Below, piece by piece: positions 8,364 through 18,259 of a stretch of DNA of 64,000 nt (position 1 is its first letter; the number at the start of each line of letters is the position of its first letter). A program made the translations under genes and the position numbers. Source of the stretch: Caballeronia pedi (lineage in GTDB: Bacteria > Pseudomonadota > Gammaproteobacteria > Burkholderiales > Burkholderiaceae); the NCBI RefSeq assembly GCF_001544915.2, contig NZ_FCOE02000005.1, forward strand, positions 1-64,000, in the 5' to 3' direction. The notes under the pieces were generated by a model. It saw nothing but the letters and a program-made list of their open reading frames with translations. It was not told the origin of the DNA and did not search any database.

Positions 8364-9241
8364 CCGCCCCTGACGATCTCCGTGCCGGTGACGCGGATCG
8401 CGGGGAAACGATCGGTCGGCTTCGCGATTTCGTCCTGCGAAGCGACGATTTCCAGCTCGTAGCGCCCGGCGTCATAGGTCGCCTTGACGACGGCATTGAC
8501 CGCCGCGAGCGTGTGTTCGAGCGCGTTGCGCATCGAGTCGCCCAGCAACGTGCGCGCGACGAACACGGCGCTCGTCAGGTCGCCGACGCCCACCGGCTGC
8601 CGCGCGAACGGATAGAGCGGACGTTGCGCGAACCATGCTTCATGGGGCGACACGGCGAGCATATTGAAGGTGTCGGCGCGGCTGTTGCGATCGAGCAGAT
8701 GCTTCACGAGCACCATGCGCGGGCCGCGCCCGATCACTTCCCGGCACGCATCGACGGCTTCTTCCACCGTTTCGAGCGTGCGTCCGACGAGCTTTTCCAG
8801 TTCGACGTGATTGGGCATCAATGCGTCGGCGACTTCGGGCATGGTGGTGACGAGGAAATCCTCGATGCCGGGTGCGACCGTGCAGCCGCCCGTCTGACCC
8901 ATGACCGGATCGCAGAAAAACAGCGCGCGCGGGTTCACGGCCTTCACCATCTTCACGATCTCGACCACCGCGCGGCCCTGCTCGGGCGCACCGAGATAAC
9001 CCGAAAGCACCGCATTGCAGCGCCCGAGCACACCGATCGCGCCGATGCCCTCGATCACGTTCTGCAGCTCGTCGGCGTCGAACGCGCTGCCGGTCCAGCG
9101 GCCGTATTGCGTGTGATTGGAGAACTGCACCGTGTTGAGCGGCCAGACATTGACGCCGAGACGCCGCATCGGAAAGACCGCTGCGCTGTTGCCCGCATGG
9201 CCGAACACCACATGCGACTGAATGCTCAGGACGTTGTTCAT
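8360..9241 (-). CDS. pdxY: Pyridoxal kinase PdxY
   Basis: The 293-residue protein matches the ribokinase-type pyridoxal kinases. It begins [20 protein letters not shown], the near-invariant PdxY start, continues with [19 protein letters not shown], has [11 protein letters not shown], and carries [15 protein letters not shown] where the catalytic Asp and anion hole lie. It phosphorylates pyridoxal in vitamin B6 salvage in the cytoplasm. The start at 9241 was chosen because it is the conserved N-terminus; a longer frame continues upstream but has no family similarity. It overlaps the end of the second IclR gene by four bases, an unrelated convergent neighbour. Confidence 0.92.
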   Translation of the reverse strand: MNNVLSIQSHVVFGHAGNSAAVFPMRRLGVNVWPLNTVQFSNHTQYGRWTGSAFDADELQNVIEGIGAIGVLGRCNAVLSGYLGAPEQGRAVVEIVKMVKAVNPRALFFCDPVMGQTGGCTVAPGIEDFLVTTMPEVADALMPNHVELEKLVGRTLETVEEAVDACREVIGRGPRMVLVKHLLDRNSRADTFNMLAVSPHEAWFAQRPLYPFARQPVGVGDLTSAVFVARTLLGDSMRNALEHTLAAVNAVVKATYDAGRYELEIVASQDEIAKPTDRFPAIRVTGTEIVRGG

Positions 9242-9716
9242 GTTCTGATTCCCGATTGATCGTGTCCGGTCAGGTGAAACGTTTGTCGCGCGCTTGTCGT
9301 GCGAGACGGTCGTGCAGCGCAGCGCGACGGCCGCCCGGCGAAGAACGCCGGTGGACGCCGCCTGCGGGCGCGCGGGAGCCGCGCATGCCTCGTATTGTGC
9401 CGTGCCTCGACGCACTGCGGCATGGCCCGCCCGATATAAATTGCGCAGACGCGCTGAATCGCGGTGCGAGATCGACAGAAGTCCGAAAAGGTCGCGCGAG
9501 CGCAACACCCAAGATGCCATCGGGCTCACATGCAGCACGCTCGTGCGCGTTCGGCACGCGGCTTGCTCACGTTGTCATCCACAAAAAAACGGCCGACTTC
9601 AGCACACGGATTCGAATGCGCGCCGGATAATGCTCCAGTCACGCATACATGGAAGGCATACGAGGACGAATACACGGCAAGACACCAATAGTCGCAGGTC
9701 AAATCAGGAGGCTGAC
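9242..9716. other. Intergenic region between divergent pdxY and glgC
   Basis: These 475 bases separate two divergent genes and should hold both promoters. I see short AT-richer patches (for example GATATAAATT near 9433) but no promoter pair I would defend. The open frames here are compositionally poor and overlap each other on both strands, so I treat them as non-coding. The last bases hold the strong AGGAGG binding site of glgC. Confidence 0.5.
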
Positions 9717-10988
9717 ATGGAGACGCTTAAGAATCGCACCGATTTGCAGAAGTCGACCCTCGCAATCGTTCTTGCCGGCGGGCGCGGCACCCGTCTCGGC
9801 CCACTCACCGACAAGCGTGTGAAGCCGGCCGTCCACTTTGGCGGCAAGTACCGCATCATCGATTTCGCGCTGTCCAACTGCCTCAATTCCGGCATCCGCC
9901 GCATCGCCGTCGTCACGCAATACAAGGCGCATTCGCTCATCCGCCACCTGCAGCGCGGCTGGGGCTTCCTGCGCGGCGAGTTCAACGAGTTCATCGATAT
10001 CTGGCCGGCGCAGCAGCGCGTGGATTCGAGCTGGTATCGCGGCACCGCCGACGCCGTGTATCAGAACCTCGACATCGTCCGCTCGATCGGCGCGGAGTTC
10101 GTCGTCGTGCTGGCGGGCGATCACATCTACAAGATGGACTACACGCGCATGGTGCTCGACCATGTCGAGAGCGGCGCGGACTGCACGGTCGGCTGCATCG
10201 AGGTGCCGCGCATGGACGCGGTCGCGTTCGGCGTCATGCACGTCGATGAAAACCGCCGCGTGACCGATTTCCTCGAAAAGCCCGCCGATCCTCCCGCGAT
10301 GCCCGGCAAGCCGGACGTGGCGCTCGCAAGCATGGGCATCTACGTGTTCAGCGCGAAGTATCTCTACGAGATGCTGCAGGAGAACATCGAGACGTCGAAC
10401 ACGGACCATGACTTCGGCAAGGACATCATTCCGCGCGTCGTCACGACGGGCAAGGCCATCGCGCATCCGTTCGGCATGTCGTGCGTGACCTCGAGCAGCG
10501 ATCCGGACGCGCCCGCGTACTGGCGCGATGTCGGCACCGTCGACGCGTACTGGTCCGCGAATCTCGATCTGGCATCGACGATTCCGGAACTCGATCTGTA
10601 CGACCGCAAATGGCCGATCTGGACCAATCAGGAACAACTGCCGCCCGGCAAGTTCGTGCGCGACCTGAACGGCCAGCAAGGTGCGATCACCAATCTGCTG
10701 GTGTGCGGCGGCTGCGTGATTTCGGGATCGCAGGTGTCGAAGTCGGTGTTTTCTTCGGCGGTGCGGGTGCACTCGTTCTGTAACATCAATGAGGCAGTCT
10801 TGTTGCCTCAGGTGACCGTCGGGCCGAGTTGCCGTCTGCAGCGCGTCGTGATCGACCGGGGCTGCACGGTGCCCGAAGGACTCGTGGTGGGCGAGGACCC
10901 GGACGACGACGCCGCGCGCTTCTTCCGCACCGAGTCGGGCGTGACGCTCATCACGCGCGATGCCCTGGCGCGTCTGTCCCAGCGTTAG
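9717..10988 (+). CDS. glgC: Glucose-1-phosphate adenylyltransferase
   Basis: The 423-residue protein carries the ADP-glucose pyrophosphorylase signature: [19 protein letters not shown] (nucleotide loop), [20 protein letters not shown] and [18 protein letters not shown]-terminal left-handed beta-helix region runs from about residue 290, with [19 protein letters not shown]. It makes ADP-glucose from glucose 1-phosphate and ATP, the committed step of bacterial glycogen synthesis, in the cytoplasm. The ATG at 9717 follows AGGAGG at ideal spacing and gives the normal length (E. coli enzyme 431). glgA follows 45 bases later, so the two form an operon. Confidence 0.95.
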   Translation: METLKNRTDLQKSTLAIVLAGGRGTRLGPLTDKRVKPAVHFGGKYRIIDFALSNCLNSGIRRIAVVTQYKAHSLIRHLQRGWGFLRGEFNEFIDIWPAQQRVDSSWYRGTADAVYQNLDIVRSIGAEFVVVLAGDHIYKMDYTRMVLDHVESGADCTVGCIEVPRMDAVAFGVMHVDENRRVTDFLEKPADPPAMPGKPDVALASMGIYVFSAKYLYEMLQENIETSNTDHDFGKDIIPRVVTTGKAIAHPFGMSCVTSSSDPDAPAYWRDVGTVDAYWSANLDLASTIPELDLYDRKWPIWTNQEQLPPGKFVRDLNGQQGAITNLLVCGGCVISGSQVSKSVFSSAVRVHSFCNINEAVLLPQVTVGPSCRLQRVVIDRGCTVPEGLVVGEDPDDDAARFFRTESGVTLITRDALARLSQR

Positions 10989-11033
10989 ACGCGCCGCCGC
11001 ACCGGACCCATAAACCAGTCGACAGGAACGCCG

Positions 11034-12497
11034 ATGACCGTATGCGTGCTGCATGCCGCAGCAGAAATGTTTCCGCTGTTGAAAACCGGCGGCCTCGCCG
11101 ATGTCGTCGGCGCGCTGCCGCTCGCGCAATCGCAACTGGGCACGGATGCGCGCGTCGTGCTGCCGGGCTTTCCCGCCGTGCTGGCGGGGCTCGCGGACCT
11201 CGAACCCGTCGCCGATCTGGGCGGCGCGTTCGGCGCGGGCAACGTGAGACTCGAACGCGGTGTGCTGCCGCCGCACGGCGTAGTGGTCTACGTGGTGCGC
11301 GCGGACGTGTTCTACGACCGTCCCGGCAATCCCTATCTCGATGCCGCGCATCGCCCTTATGCCGATAACGACCGTCGCTTCGCGCTGCTCGGCTGGGCAG
11401 CGGCGCGTATCGCCACGGGCGCCGATCCAACGTGGAAACCGCATATCGTGCACGCGCACGACTGGCACGCTGGACTCGCGCCGGCGTATCTGCGCGCGTT
11501 CGAACGCGGCGGCGCGCCACGCACCGCAAGCGTGATCACCGTGCACAACCTCGCGTATCAGGGCACGTTCGCAGCGTCGGAGTTCGGCGCGCTGCAATTG
11601 CCGGGCGACTTCTACGCGGTCGAAGGCGTGGAGTTCTATGGCCTCGTCTCGTTTCTCAAGGCGGGCCTTTATTACGCCGACCGCATCACGACCGTCAGTC
11701 CGACCTACGCGCGCGAAATCCAGACGCAGGCGCACGGCGCGGGGCTGCACGGCCTGCTGCAGACGCGCACGCACGACATCACCGGCATTCTGAACGGCGT
11801 CGATTATTCGATCTGGAGTCCGTCGGTCGATGACTCCATCGCGGCGAAATACACCGCGTCGAAAGTCGCGGGCAAGTCGAAGTGCAAGGCCGCGCTGCAG
11901 GAGCGCATGGGACTCGCGCGCGACGACGACGCCCTGCTCTTCGGCGTCGTCAGCCGGCTGACCGAGCAGAAGGGGCTCGATCTGCTGCTCTCGGCCGTGC
12001 CCGATATCGTGCAGCGCGGCGGACAGCTCGTCGTGCTCGGCACCGGCGACCCGGCGCTCGAAACCGGCATGAAGAACGCGGCGGCGGCGCATCCGGGGGC
12101 GGTCGCGGTCGAACTCGGTTTCGACGAGACGTTGTCTCATTTGATCATCGCCGGCAGCGATATCGTGATGGTGCCCTCGCGCTTCGAGCCGTGCGGGCTC
12201 ACGCAGCTCTACGCGCTCGCGTACGGCGCGCCGCCGCTCGTGCATCGCGTGGGCGGGCTGGCCGATACCGTCGTCGACAGTTCACTCGAAAATCTCGCCG
12301 ACGAACTCGCGACCGGCTTCGTGTTCGATACCTTCGACCGCGCGGGGATCGTCGGCGCGATCCGGCGGGCGTTCGCCCTGAAAGCGCGCCGCACCGACTG
12401 GAAGGCCGTCGTCAAGCGCGCGATGGGTCAGAGCTTCAGCTGGGAAGCGGCCGCGCTGAGGTACGCGGAGGTGTATCAAGGGCTGACGGGCCGCTGA
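11034..12497 (+). CDS. glgA: Glycogen synthase
   Basis: The 487-residue GT5 glycogen synthase starts VCVLHAAAEMFPLLKTGGLADVVGALP, which contains the ADP-glucose-binding KTGGL motif. It has HDWHAGLAPAYLRAF in the N-terminal Rossmann domain, GVVSRLTEQKGLDLLLSAVP at the start of the second domain, and SRFEPCGLTQLYALAYG with the retaining-glycosyltransferase catalytic Glu. It adds glucose from ADP-glucose to glycogen. It lies in an operon after glgC; branching and debranching enzymes are not in this window. The lipoamide-dehydrogenase-like gene follows after nine bases. Confidence 0.95.
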   Translation: MTVCVLHAAAEMFPLLKTGGLADVVGALPLAQSQLGTDARVVLPGFPAVLAGLADLEPVADLGGAFGAGNVRLERGVLPPHGVVVYVVRADVFYDRPGNPYLDAAHRPYADNDRRFALLGWAAARIATGADPTWKPHIVHAHDWHAGLAPAYLRAFERGGAPRTASVITVHNLAYQGTFAASEFGALQLPGDFYAVEGVEFYGLVSFLKAGLYYADRITTVSPTYAREIQTQAHGAGLHGLLQTRTHDITGILNGVDYSIWSPSVDDSIAAKYTASKVAGKSKCKAALQERMGLARDDDALLFGVVSRLTEQKGLDLLLSAVPDIVQRGGQLVVLGTGDPALETGMKNAAAAHPGAVAVELGFDETLSHLIIAGSDIVMVPSRFEPCGLTQLYALAYGAPPLVHRVGGLADTVVDSSLENLADELATGFVFDTFDRAGIVGAIRRAFALKARRTDWKAVVKRAMGQSFSWEAAALRYAEVYQGLTGR

Positions 12498-12506
12498 GGC
12501 AACCGA

Positions 12507-13943
12507 ATGAATGAACTCAGGGTGGATGTGGCCGTGATCGGCGCGGGCACGGCGGGCATGGCCGCGTTTCGCGCGGCGCGGCTCGCGGGCGCGAATGCGG
12601 TGCTGATCGAGAGCGGCGAACTGGGCACGACCTGCGCGCGCGTCGGCTGCATGCCGTCGAAGTTGCTGCTCGCGGCAGCCAATGGCTTGCACGACGCCGG
12701 TGCGCTCGCGCCGCGCGGCATCGAAGGCACGCACGCGCTGGAAGCGAATTACGCGCATGTGCTCGATTACGTGCGGCGCGAGCGCGATCACTTCGTCAGG
12801 GGCGTGCTCGAAGAAGTCGAAGCGCTGCCGGGCGGCCTGCTTGTGCGCGGACAGGCGCGCTTCGAGGCGCCGACGCGGCTCGTCGTCGGCGGCGACACGC
12901 GCATCGAAGTGAAGAGCGTCGTGATCGCGACGGGCGCCGCGCCGGCCGTGCCCGATCAACTAAGAGTGTTCGGCGACAGGCTCATCACGAGCGACGATCT
13001 GTTCGAGTTGCGCACGCTGCCGAGGCGCATCGCCGTGTTCGGCGCGGGACCGATCGCGCTGGAACTCGGGCAGGCGCTCGCGCGGCTCGATGTCGAAGTC
13101 TTCATGTTCGGCAAAGGCGGCCGCGTCGCGGGCCTCACCGACAAACCCGTGCGCGATGCGCTCGCCGCGGCGCTCGCCGACGAGTTCTATTTCGATCCCG
13201 ACGCCAGGTTCGACGAACTGTCGCTCGAAGACGGCCAGCCGACGCTGCGCTTCACATCGCCGGATGGCATGAAGCATGTCGAACGCGTCGATCTCGTGCT
13301 CGCCGCGACGGGCCGCGCGCCGAATCTGAAGCCGCTCGCGCTCGACAAGGCCGGCATCGAACTGAACGAAAAAGGCGTGCCGCTCTTCGACGAAACCACG
13401 ATGCAATGCGGCCAGAGCGCGGTTTTCATCGCCGGCGATTGCGACGGCACGCGTCCCTGGCTGCACGACGCAGCCGACGAAGGCAAGCTCGCCGGCGACA
13501 ACGCCGCGCGCTTTCCGGACGTGCAGGCGGTCAGGCGCAAGGTACCCTTCGCGATCGTGTTCAGCGAACCGCAGGCGGTGATGGTGGGCGCCTCGTACGA
13601 CGATCTCGACACGCAGATGACGGTGACCGGCGAGGCGTCATTCGAGAATCAGGGACGCAGCCGCGTGATGCGGCAGAATCGCGGCCTGCTGCATGTCTAT
13701 GCCGATGCAAAAACCGGCAAGCTGCGCGGCGCGCAAGGCTGCGGCCCGGCAATGGAGCATATCGGCCATCTGCTCGCGTGGGCGGTGCAACTCGAACTCA
13801 CGCTGGACGAAACGCTCAAGCTGCCTTTCTATCATCCGGTGGTGGAAGAAGGCTTGCGCAGCGCATTGAAGGATGCGGACAGAAAATGCTACGAAAAGCG
13901 CTCGGAGACGCCGCCCGCTCTGGCGAGCGCGGCAGGTTGCTAG
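12507..13943 (+). CDS. Dihydrolipoyl dehydrogenase-like flavoprotein
   Basis: The 478-residue protein is a class I pyridine nucleotide-disulfide oxidoreductase. It has FAD motif VAVIGAGTAGMAAFRAARLAG, redox disulfide in GTTCARVGCMPSKLLLAA (Cys43 and Cys48), NAD site AVFGAGPIALELGQALARL, second FAD motif AVFIAGDCDG and the C-terminal catalytic stretch FYHPVVEEGL, where His-Glu normally activate the disulfide. It lacks an N-terminal lipoyl domain and is not next to 2-oxo acid dehydrogenase genes. It starts nine bases after glgA, so it may be co-transcribed with glycogen genes, an odd context. The substrate could be lipoamide or another disulfide; I leave the symbol blank. Confidence 0.85.
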   Translation: MNELRVDVAVIGAGTAGMAAFRAARLAGANAVLIESGELGTTCARVGCMPSKLLLAAANGLHDAGALAPRGIEGTHALEANYAHVLDYVRRERDHFVRGVLEEVEALPGGLLVRGQARFEAPTRLVVGGDTRIEVKSVVIATGAAPAVPDQLRVFGDRLITSDDLFELRTLPRRIAVFGAGPIALELGQALARLDVEVFMFGKGGRVAGLTDKPVRDALAAALADEFYFDPDARFDELSLEDGQPTLRFTSPDGMKHVERVDLVLAATGRAPNLKPLALDKAGIELNEKGVPLFDETTMQCGQSAVFIAGDCDGTRPWLHDAADEGKLAGDNAARFPDVQAVRRKVPFAIVFSEPQAVMVGASYDDLDTQMTVTGEASFENQGRSRVMRQNRGLLHVYADAKTGKLRGAQGCGPAMEHIGHLLAWAVQLELTLDETLKLPFYHPVVEEGLRSALKDADRKCYEKRSETPPALASAAGC

Positions 13944-13952
13944 AAGAAAAGA

Positions 13953-13978
13953 AAACGCCGGTTGAACAACCGGCGTTT
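13953..13978. terminator. Bidirectional terminator hairpin
   Basis: A perfect 11-bp stem, AAACGCCGGTT/AACCGGCGTTT with loop GAAC, lies between convergent genes. On the - strand it is followed by TTCTTTTCTTC, a better U-rich tail than on the + strand (catctttc). It probably ends both the flavoprotein and the small membrane protein transcripts. Confidence 0.75.
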
Positions 13979-14012
13979 CATCTTTCGAATCAGATAAGCA
14001 AACCGTTACTGA

Positions 14013-14369
14013 TCAGCTTCCGCTCAGTCCATATTGCAGTGCGAGATCGAAACCCAGCACCACCATCGAACAGAACAGACCCAGCGACAGATTCGCCAGC
14101 CGGTGGCCGACGTCCTTGTGCTTCGTCAGTACAGCGCCCGCGAGGAATGCGATTTCCACGATGATCTGCATGCAGAAGACGGCGATCATCAACGCGAACT
14201 CATAACCCATCGCATTGAAGTTCATGAAGTTGAAGCCGTTCACCGCAACCCACGACCCCACTCGCCAGACTTCGTATGCCAATAGCAGCAACGGGAAGAA
14301 ATAGCTGGCGATATAAGTCGGCACCGTGGCGTGCCGCAGTTCCATATTTAAGTGACGTGTTACTTGCAT
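14013..14369 (-). CDS. Small membrane protein, unknown function
   Basis: The 118-residue protein has three predicted membrane helices: YIASYFFPLLLLAYEVW (about residues 16-34), the EFALMIAVFCMQIIVEIAFL helix (about 57-80), and LSLGLFCSMVVLGFDLAL (about 94-112). No family is recognised. The ATG at 14369 was chosen because it follows GAGGAGT at a good distance; a longer upstream extension is basic and lacks such a site. It is transcribed alone, convergent with the flavoprotein gene, and shares the 13953-13978 hairpin as its terminator. Confidence 0.65.
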   Translation of the reverse strand: MQVTRHLNMELRHATVPTYIASYFFPLLLLAYEVWRVGSWVAVNGFNFMNFNAMGYEFALMIAVFCMQIIVEIAFLAGAVLTKHKDVGHRLANLSLGLFCSMVVLGFDLALQYGLSGS

Positions 14370-14592
14370 CGCGTACTCCTCATCTGATTGCCCGAAGACG
14401 ACGGGCGTTCTACCAGCACGGTGGCGCAACCGGGAGCGTTCTTTTTTTGAACGGCAGACGGGCGTCGTGCTTTCAGAATAGGACAATTTTCGGGAAAGCG
14501 AATCATCGTATTCCCGATGATCACGCCCAATAAGGAGTTACGCGACGCGTTGTGCAGTGCAACTGAATAAAGCAGTTATTTCGACCCTCAAT

Positions 14593-14614
14593 TCGGCACG
14601 CGCGTGCGTGCCGA
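14593..14614. repeat. Perfect hairpin downstream of mmsB
   Basis: TCGGCACGC and GCGTGCCGA form a perfect 9-bp stem around GCGT, 22 bases after the mmsB stop. There is no T-run after it in the direction of mmsB, so it may stabilise the 3' end or act in Rho-dependent termination rather than be a classical terminator. Confidence 0.5.
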
Positions 14615-14635
14615 GTGATTATGTTGTCTGACTCT

Positions 14636-15532
14636 TTATTGGCCGGTTTGTTGCTTGGCGTACAACTTGATAATGCCTGAAAAATCGAGTCCGCCGAGGC
14701 CTTGCTGGCTCATCGACTGATACAACTGCTGTGCCAGCGCGCCCATGAAAACCGGCTGTTTCGCGCCACGCGCGGCATCGACGGCGAGGCCCAGATCCTT
14801 CAGCATCAAGTCCGCGCCGAAGCCACCCGAATAACCCCGTGACGCAGGCGCGGTTTCGACAATACCCGGATAGGGATTACACGTATCCGAACTCCAGCAA
14901 CGTCCGGTGGAGGTATTGACGATACTCGCGAGTTTCGTCGGATCGATGCCGAGCGTTTCGCCGAGTTTCATCGCTTCAGCGACGCCGATCATGGAAATCC
15001 CCAATAACAGGTTATTGCAGATCTTCGCGATTTGACCCGTGCCGGTTTCGCCGCATCGCACCATATTCTTGCCCATGCCGGAGAGCACCGGACGCAGTGT
15101 CTCGAATAACGTTTCGTCCGCGCCCACCATGAAGGTCAGCGTGCCTGCCTGCGCGCCGACGACGCCGCCCGAAACCGGCGCATCCGCGAACGGATTGCCC
15201 TGCTTTCCCGCCGTTTCGCCGATGAGCCTCGCCGTGGCGGGATCGATCGTGCTGCTGTCGACGAGCGGTACGCCCTTCGCGACGCCGGCGAGCACGCCGT
15301 CATCGTTCAGATAGACCGCCTTGACGTGTTGCGCCGCGGGCAGCATCGTGATGACGACTTCCGCGCCCTCCGCCGCCGCGCGCGGCGACGCGGCGAGCGT
15401 CGCGCCCGCCGCCTTCGCCGCGTCGAGCGCGGCGGGCACCAGATCGAACGCCGTGACCGCGTGCCCCGCCTTCAGCAGATTGGCGGCCATCGGACCGCCC
15501 ATGTGACCCAGGCCGACAAAACCTATCTTCAT
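14636..15532 (-). CDS. mmsB: 3-hydroxyisobutyrate dehydrogenase
   Basis: The 298-residue protein belongs to the beta-hydroxyacid dehydrogenases. It has the NAD-binding GFVGLGHMGGPMAANLLKAG at the N-terminus, DAPVSGGVVGAQAGTLTFMV with the substrate-binding motif, and GQIAKICNNLLLGISMIGVA containing the catalytic Lys region. It oxidises 3-hydroxyisobutyrate to methylmalonate semialdehyde in valine breakdown. The ATG follows GAGGAGACGGCG. It lies 16 bases after mmsA on the same strand, and the pair acts in sequence: MmsB makes the semialdehyde that MmsA consumes. Confidence 0.92.
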   Translation of the reverse strand: MKIGFVGLGHMGGPMAANLLKAGHAVTAFDLVPAALDAAKAAGATLAASPRAAAEGAEVVITMLPAAQHVKAVYLNDDGVLAGVAKGVPLVDSSTIDPATARLIGETAGKQGNPFADAPVSGGVVGAQAGTLTFMVGADETLFETLRPVLSGMGKNMVRCGETGTGQIAKICNNLLLGISMIGVAEAMKLGETLGIDPTKLASIVNTSTGRCWSSDTCNPYPGIVETAPASRGYSGGFGADLMLKDLGLAVDAARGAKQPVFMGALAQQLYQSMSQQGLGGLDFSGIIKLYAKQQTGQ

Positions 15533-15548
15533 CGCCGTCTCCTCGTTC

Positions 15549-17081
15549 TTATCTCAGCGAGATGGTCGTGTTCACGCCGTCGTTGACGGTGGCGTCGTCG
15601 AACCAGCGCGCGGTGACTGTTTTCGTCTGCGTGTAGAACTGTACGACCTGCTTGCCGTACGGCCCGAGATCGCCGAGCTTCGAGCCGCGCGACCCCGTGA
15701 AGCTGAACGCGGGCACCGGCACCGGAATCGGAATGTTGATGCCCACCTGACCGATATCGATCTCGCTCTGGAACTTGCGCGCCGCCGCGCCGCTTTGCGT
15801 GAAGAGGCCGACGCCGTTGCCCATCGGATTGCGGTTGACGAGCGCGATGGCGTCGTCGAGCGTGTCGACTTCGACCACGCACAGCACCGGGCCGAAGATT
15901 TCGGTCTTGTAGACCGACATGTCGGTATTCACATTCGTGAACACCGTCGGGCCGATGAAGTTGCCGCTCTCGTAGCCCTTCACGTCGATATCGCGGCCAT
16001 CGAGCGCGAGCGTCGCGCCCTCTTCCACGCCGCGCCCGATCAGGCCGAGAATCCGCTCCTTCGCCGTCTTGGAGACGACCGGGCCGACATCCGTATTCGG
16101 TTCGACGCCCGCGTTGACCTTGAGCGTCTTCGCGCGTTCGACAAGCTCTGGCACCCAGTCCTTCGACGCGCCCACGAACACCGCCACCGAGGTCGCCATG
16201 CAGCGCTGTCCCGCCGCGCCGAAACCCGCGCCCGCGAGCGCGTTGAGCGTCTGCTCCTTGTTCGCGTCGGGCAGCACGACGGCGTGATTCTTCGCGCCCA
16301 TCATCGACTGCACGCGCTTGCCGTGCTGGCTCGCGAGGTTGTAGACGTGCGTGCCGACCGCCGTCGAGCCGACGAACGAGATCGCCTTGATATCGGGATG
16401 CGTGCAGATCGCGTCGACGACTTCCTTGCCGCCGTGCACGACGTTCAGCACGCCCGGCGGCACGCCTGCTTCGATCGCGAGTTCGACGAGTTCCATCGTC
16501 GAAAGCGGGTCCTGTTCGGACGGCTTCAGCACGAAGGTGTTGCCGCAGACGATCGCCATCGGGAACATCCACAGCGGGATCATCGCGGGAAAGTTGAACG
16601 GCGTGATGCCCGCGCAGACGCCGATCGGCTGACGCAGCGTGTAGGTATCCACACCGCCCGCGACGTTCTCGGAGAATTCGCCTTGCTGCAAGGTGCTGAT
16701 CGAGCACGCATGCTCGACGACTTCGAGGCCGCGAAAGATGTCGCCTTCGGCGTCGGCGAGGGTCTTGCCCTGCTCGGCCGTCAACGTCTGCGCGATGCGC
16801 TTCTGGTTCTGGCGCACCAGATCCTGGAATTTGAGCATCAGCCGCATGCGCGCGCCGAGCGGCGTCGTGCGCCAGGTCTGAAACGCCTTGTGCGCAGCGG
16901 CGACGGCGGCGTTCACTTCGTCGGTCGTCGCGAACGGCACACGGCCGACCACTTCCTGCGTCGCGGGATTGACGATGTCGCGCCATTCGGTCGTCTTCGA
17001 ATCGACGAACTGGCCGTCGATGAGCAGTTTGGCCGTACGGACGGACGCACTCTGCGCCGGATGTTCAGCAGCGATATTCAC
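15549..17081 (-). CDS. mmsA: Methylmalonate-semialdehyde dehydrogenase (CoA-acylating)
   Basis: The 510-residue aldehyde dehydrogenase shows the MmsA-specific pattern: GVCAGITPFNFPAMIPLWMF, ISFVGSTAVGTHVYNLAS, catalytic Cys in GAGFGAAGQRCMATSVAVFV, and PVPVPAFSFTGSRGSKLGD near the C-terminus. The enzyme converts methylmalonate semialdehyde to propionyl-CoA in valine and thymine catabolism. The start is GTG at 17081, preceded by AAGGAGTGACTC, a good ribosome binding site. It is the first gene of the mmsA-mmsB operon and is divergent from a LysR regulator gene, which probably controls it. Confidence 0.93.
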   Translation of the reverse strand: MNIAAEHPAQSASVRTAKLLIDGQFVDSKTTEWRDIVNPATQEVVGRVPFATTDEVNAAVAAAHKAFQTWRTTPLGARMRLMLKFQDLVRQNQKRIAQTLTAEQGKTLADAEGDIFRGLEVVEHACSISTLQQGEFSENVAGGVDTYTLRQPIGVCAGITPFNFPAMIPLWMFPMAIVCGNTFVLKPSEQDPLSTMELVELAIEAGVPPGVLNVVHGGKEVVDAICTHPDIKAISFVGSTAVGTHVYNLASQHGKRVQSMMGAKNHAVVLPDANKEQTLNALAGAGFGAAGQRCMATSVAVFVGASKDWVPELVERAKTLKVNAGVEPNTDVGPVVSKTAKERILGLIGRGVEEGATLALDGRDIDVKGYESGNFIGPTVFTNVNTDMSVYKTEIFGPVLCVVEVDTLDDAIALVNRNPMGNGVGLFTQSGAAARKFQSEIDIGQVGINIPIPVPVPAFSFTGSRGSKLGDLGPYGKQVVQFYTQTKTVTARWFDDATVNDGVNTTISLR

Positions 17082-17236
17082 GAGTCACTCCTTGTCTGAA
17101 AAATTGCAAACGCGAAGGTTGGGATGAGAGGCGAAGACGCGCGGACAGGACGCCGGTTCGGCGCCGTGGGGAAAGGGCATGTCGTCTCCGTTTATAAGAA
17201 ATCGGCCTGCATTGCTGCACGCTCGTTTCCTTGAGT

Positions 17237-17267
17237 ATAGTTATGCAAAAGTCCATCATGGCACTAT
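17237..17267. promoter_or_regulatory. Possible LysR-type binding region between mmsA and its regulator
   Basis: The divergent gap of about 200 bases contains a dyad ATAGT (17237-17241) and ACTAT (17263-17267), with AT-rich sequence between. Divergent LysR regulators often bind such dyads of T-N11-A type. The half-sites are short, so this is only a pointer to where an operator is likely. Confidence 0.35.
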
Positions 17268-17284
17268 AAAAACACCCGATCGAT

Positions 17285-18259
17285 ATGCAAAAAAACGCCA
17301 TACCAACCGGAAAGTTCGATCTCGCCCGGCTCAACTGGGACGATTTGCGCTTCTTCCTCGAAGTCGCGCGCACACAGCGCGCGAGCGGCGCCGCCAAGCG
17401 CCTGGGCGTCGATTACACGACGGTCGCGCGGCGCGTGCGCGCGCTCGAGGACGCGCTCGGCACGCTTCTGTTCGACAAGTCGCGCAGCGGCGGATTCATT
17501 CTGACCGCCGAAGGCCAGCGCCTGCTCGGCTTCGTCGATTCGATCGAAACCACGGTGCAGTCCGCGACCGAACAGATCGCCAATACGGGACACGCGCTGT
17601 CGGGGCATGTTCGCGTTGGTTCGACGGAGGGTTTCGGCTGCTTCTTTCTCGCGCCACAGCTCGCGCGCTTTCAGGATGCGCACCCGAATATCTCCATCGA
17701 CTTGTTGCCGGTGCCGCATTTCGTGAGCCTGTCGAAGCGTGAAGCGGATATCGCCGTGACGCTGGAGCGGCCCGAGCAAGGCCAGTATGTCTATACGAAG
17801 CTGTGCGAATACCGGCTCAAACTCTACGCGACCGCCGAATATCTCGACGCCCACGAACCGATCCGCACGAGCGACGATCTGCGGCATCATCGTTTCGCGA
17901 GCTATATCGACGATCTCGCGTTCAGCTACGAACTGCTGTATCTCGAACGCGCGGTGCCGGGCGCGGTGTCGCGCTGGCGCAGCACGAGCGCGATCGCGCA
18001 ATACTTTGCGGCGCTGCAGGGCCGCGCGCTCGCGATCCTGCCGTGCTTCATGACGTCGCCCGATCCGCGCTTCGTGGCGGTGTTGCCGGATGAGATCGTC
18101 GTGACGCGCGCCTTTTATCTCTCCTGCCGCGAGGATCTGCGCAAGCTGAAGCGCATCACGGCGGTATGGGACTATCTGCGCGCGGCGGCCGAAGCGAACC
18201 GCGCCTTTCTGATGGGCGATGGCACGCAGATGGAATGGGTCCACGTCAAGCCATCCTGA
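17285..18259 (+). CDS. LysR family regulator of the mms operon
   Basis: The 324-residue protein has an N-terminal LysR HTH at about residues 17-75 (LNWDDLRFFLEVARTQRASG, AAKRLGVDYTTVARRVRALE) and a periplasmic-binding-like effector domain. The DYTTVARR recognition-helix version and the SATEQIANTGHALSGHVRV linker are typical of a LysR subgroup found beside mmsA and other aldehyde dehydrogenase genes. It is divergent from mmsA and most likely controls valine catabolism. The ATG was chosen because HTH spacing from the N-terminus is normal; the ribosome binding site is weak. Confidence 0.85.
   Translation: MQKNAIPTGKFDLARLNWDDLRFFLEVARTQRASGAAKRLGVDYTTVARRVRALEDALGTLLFDKSRSGGFILTAEGQRLLGFVDSIETTVQSATEQIANTGHALSGHVRVGSTEGFGCFFLAPQLARFQDAHPNISIDLLPVPHFVSLSKREADIAVTLERPEQGQYVYTKLCEYRLKLYATAEYLDAHEPIRTSDDLRHHRFASYIDDLAFSYELLYLERAVPGAVSRWRSTSAIAQYFAALQGRALAILPCFMTSPDPRFVAVLPDEIVVTRAFYLSCREDLRKLKRITAVWDYLRAAAEANRAFLMGDGTQMEWVHVKPS

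Noticed and set aside
9699..12245. An 848-codon open frame on the - strand across glgC and glgA
   Set aside because: Same antisense effect of GC-rich codons; amino acid make-up is not protein-like and both glg genes are certain.
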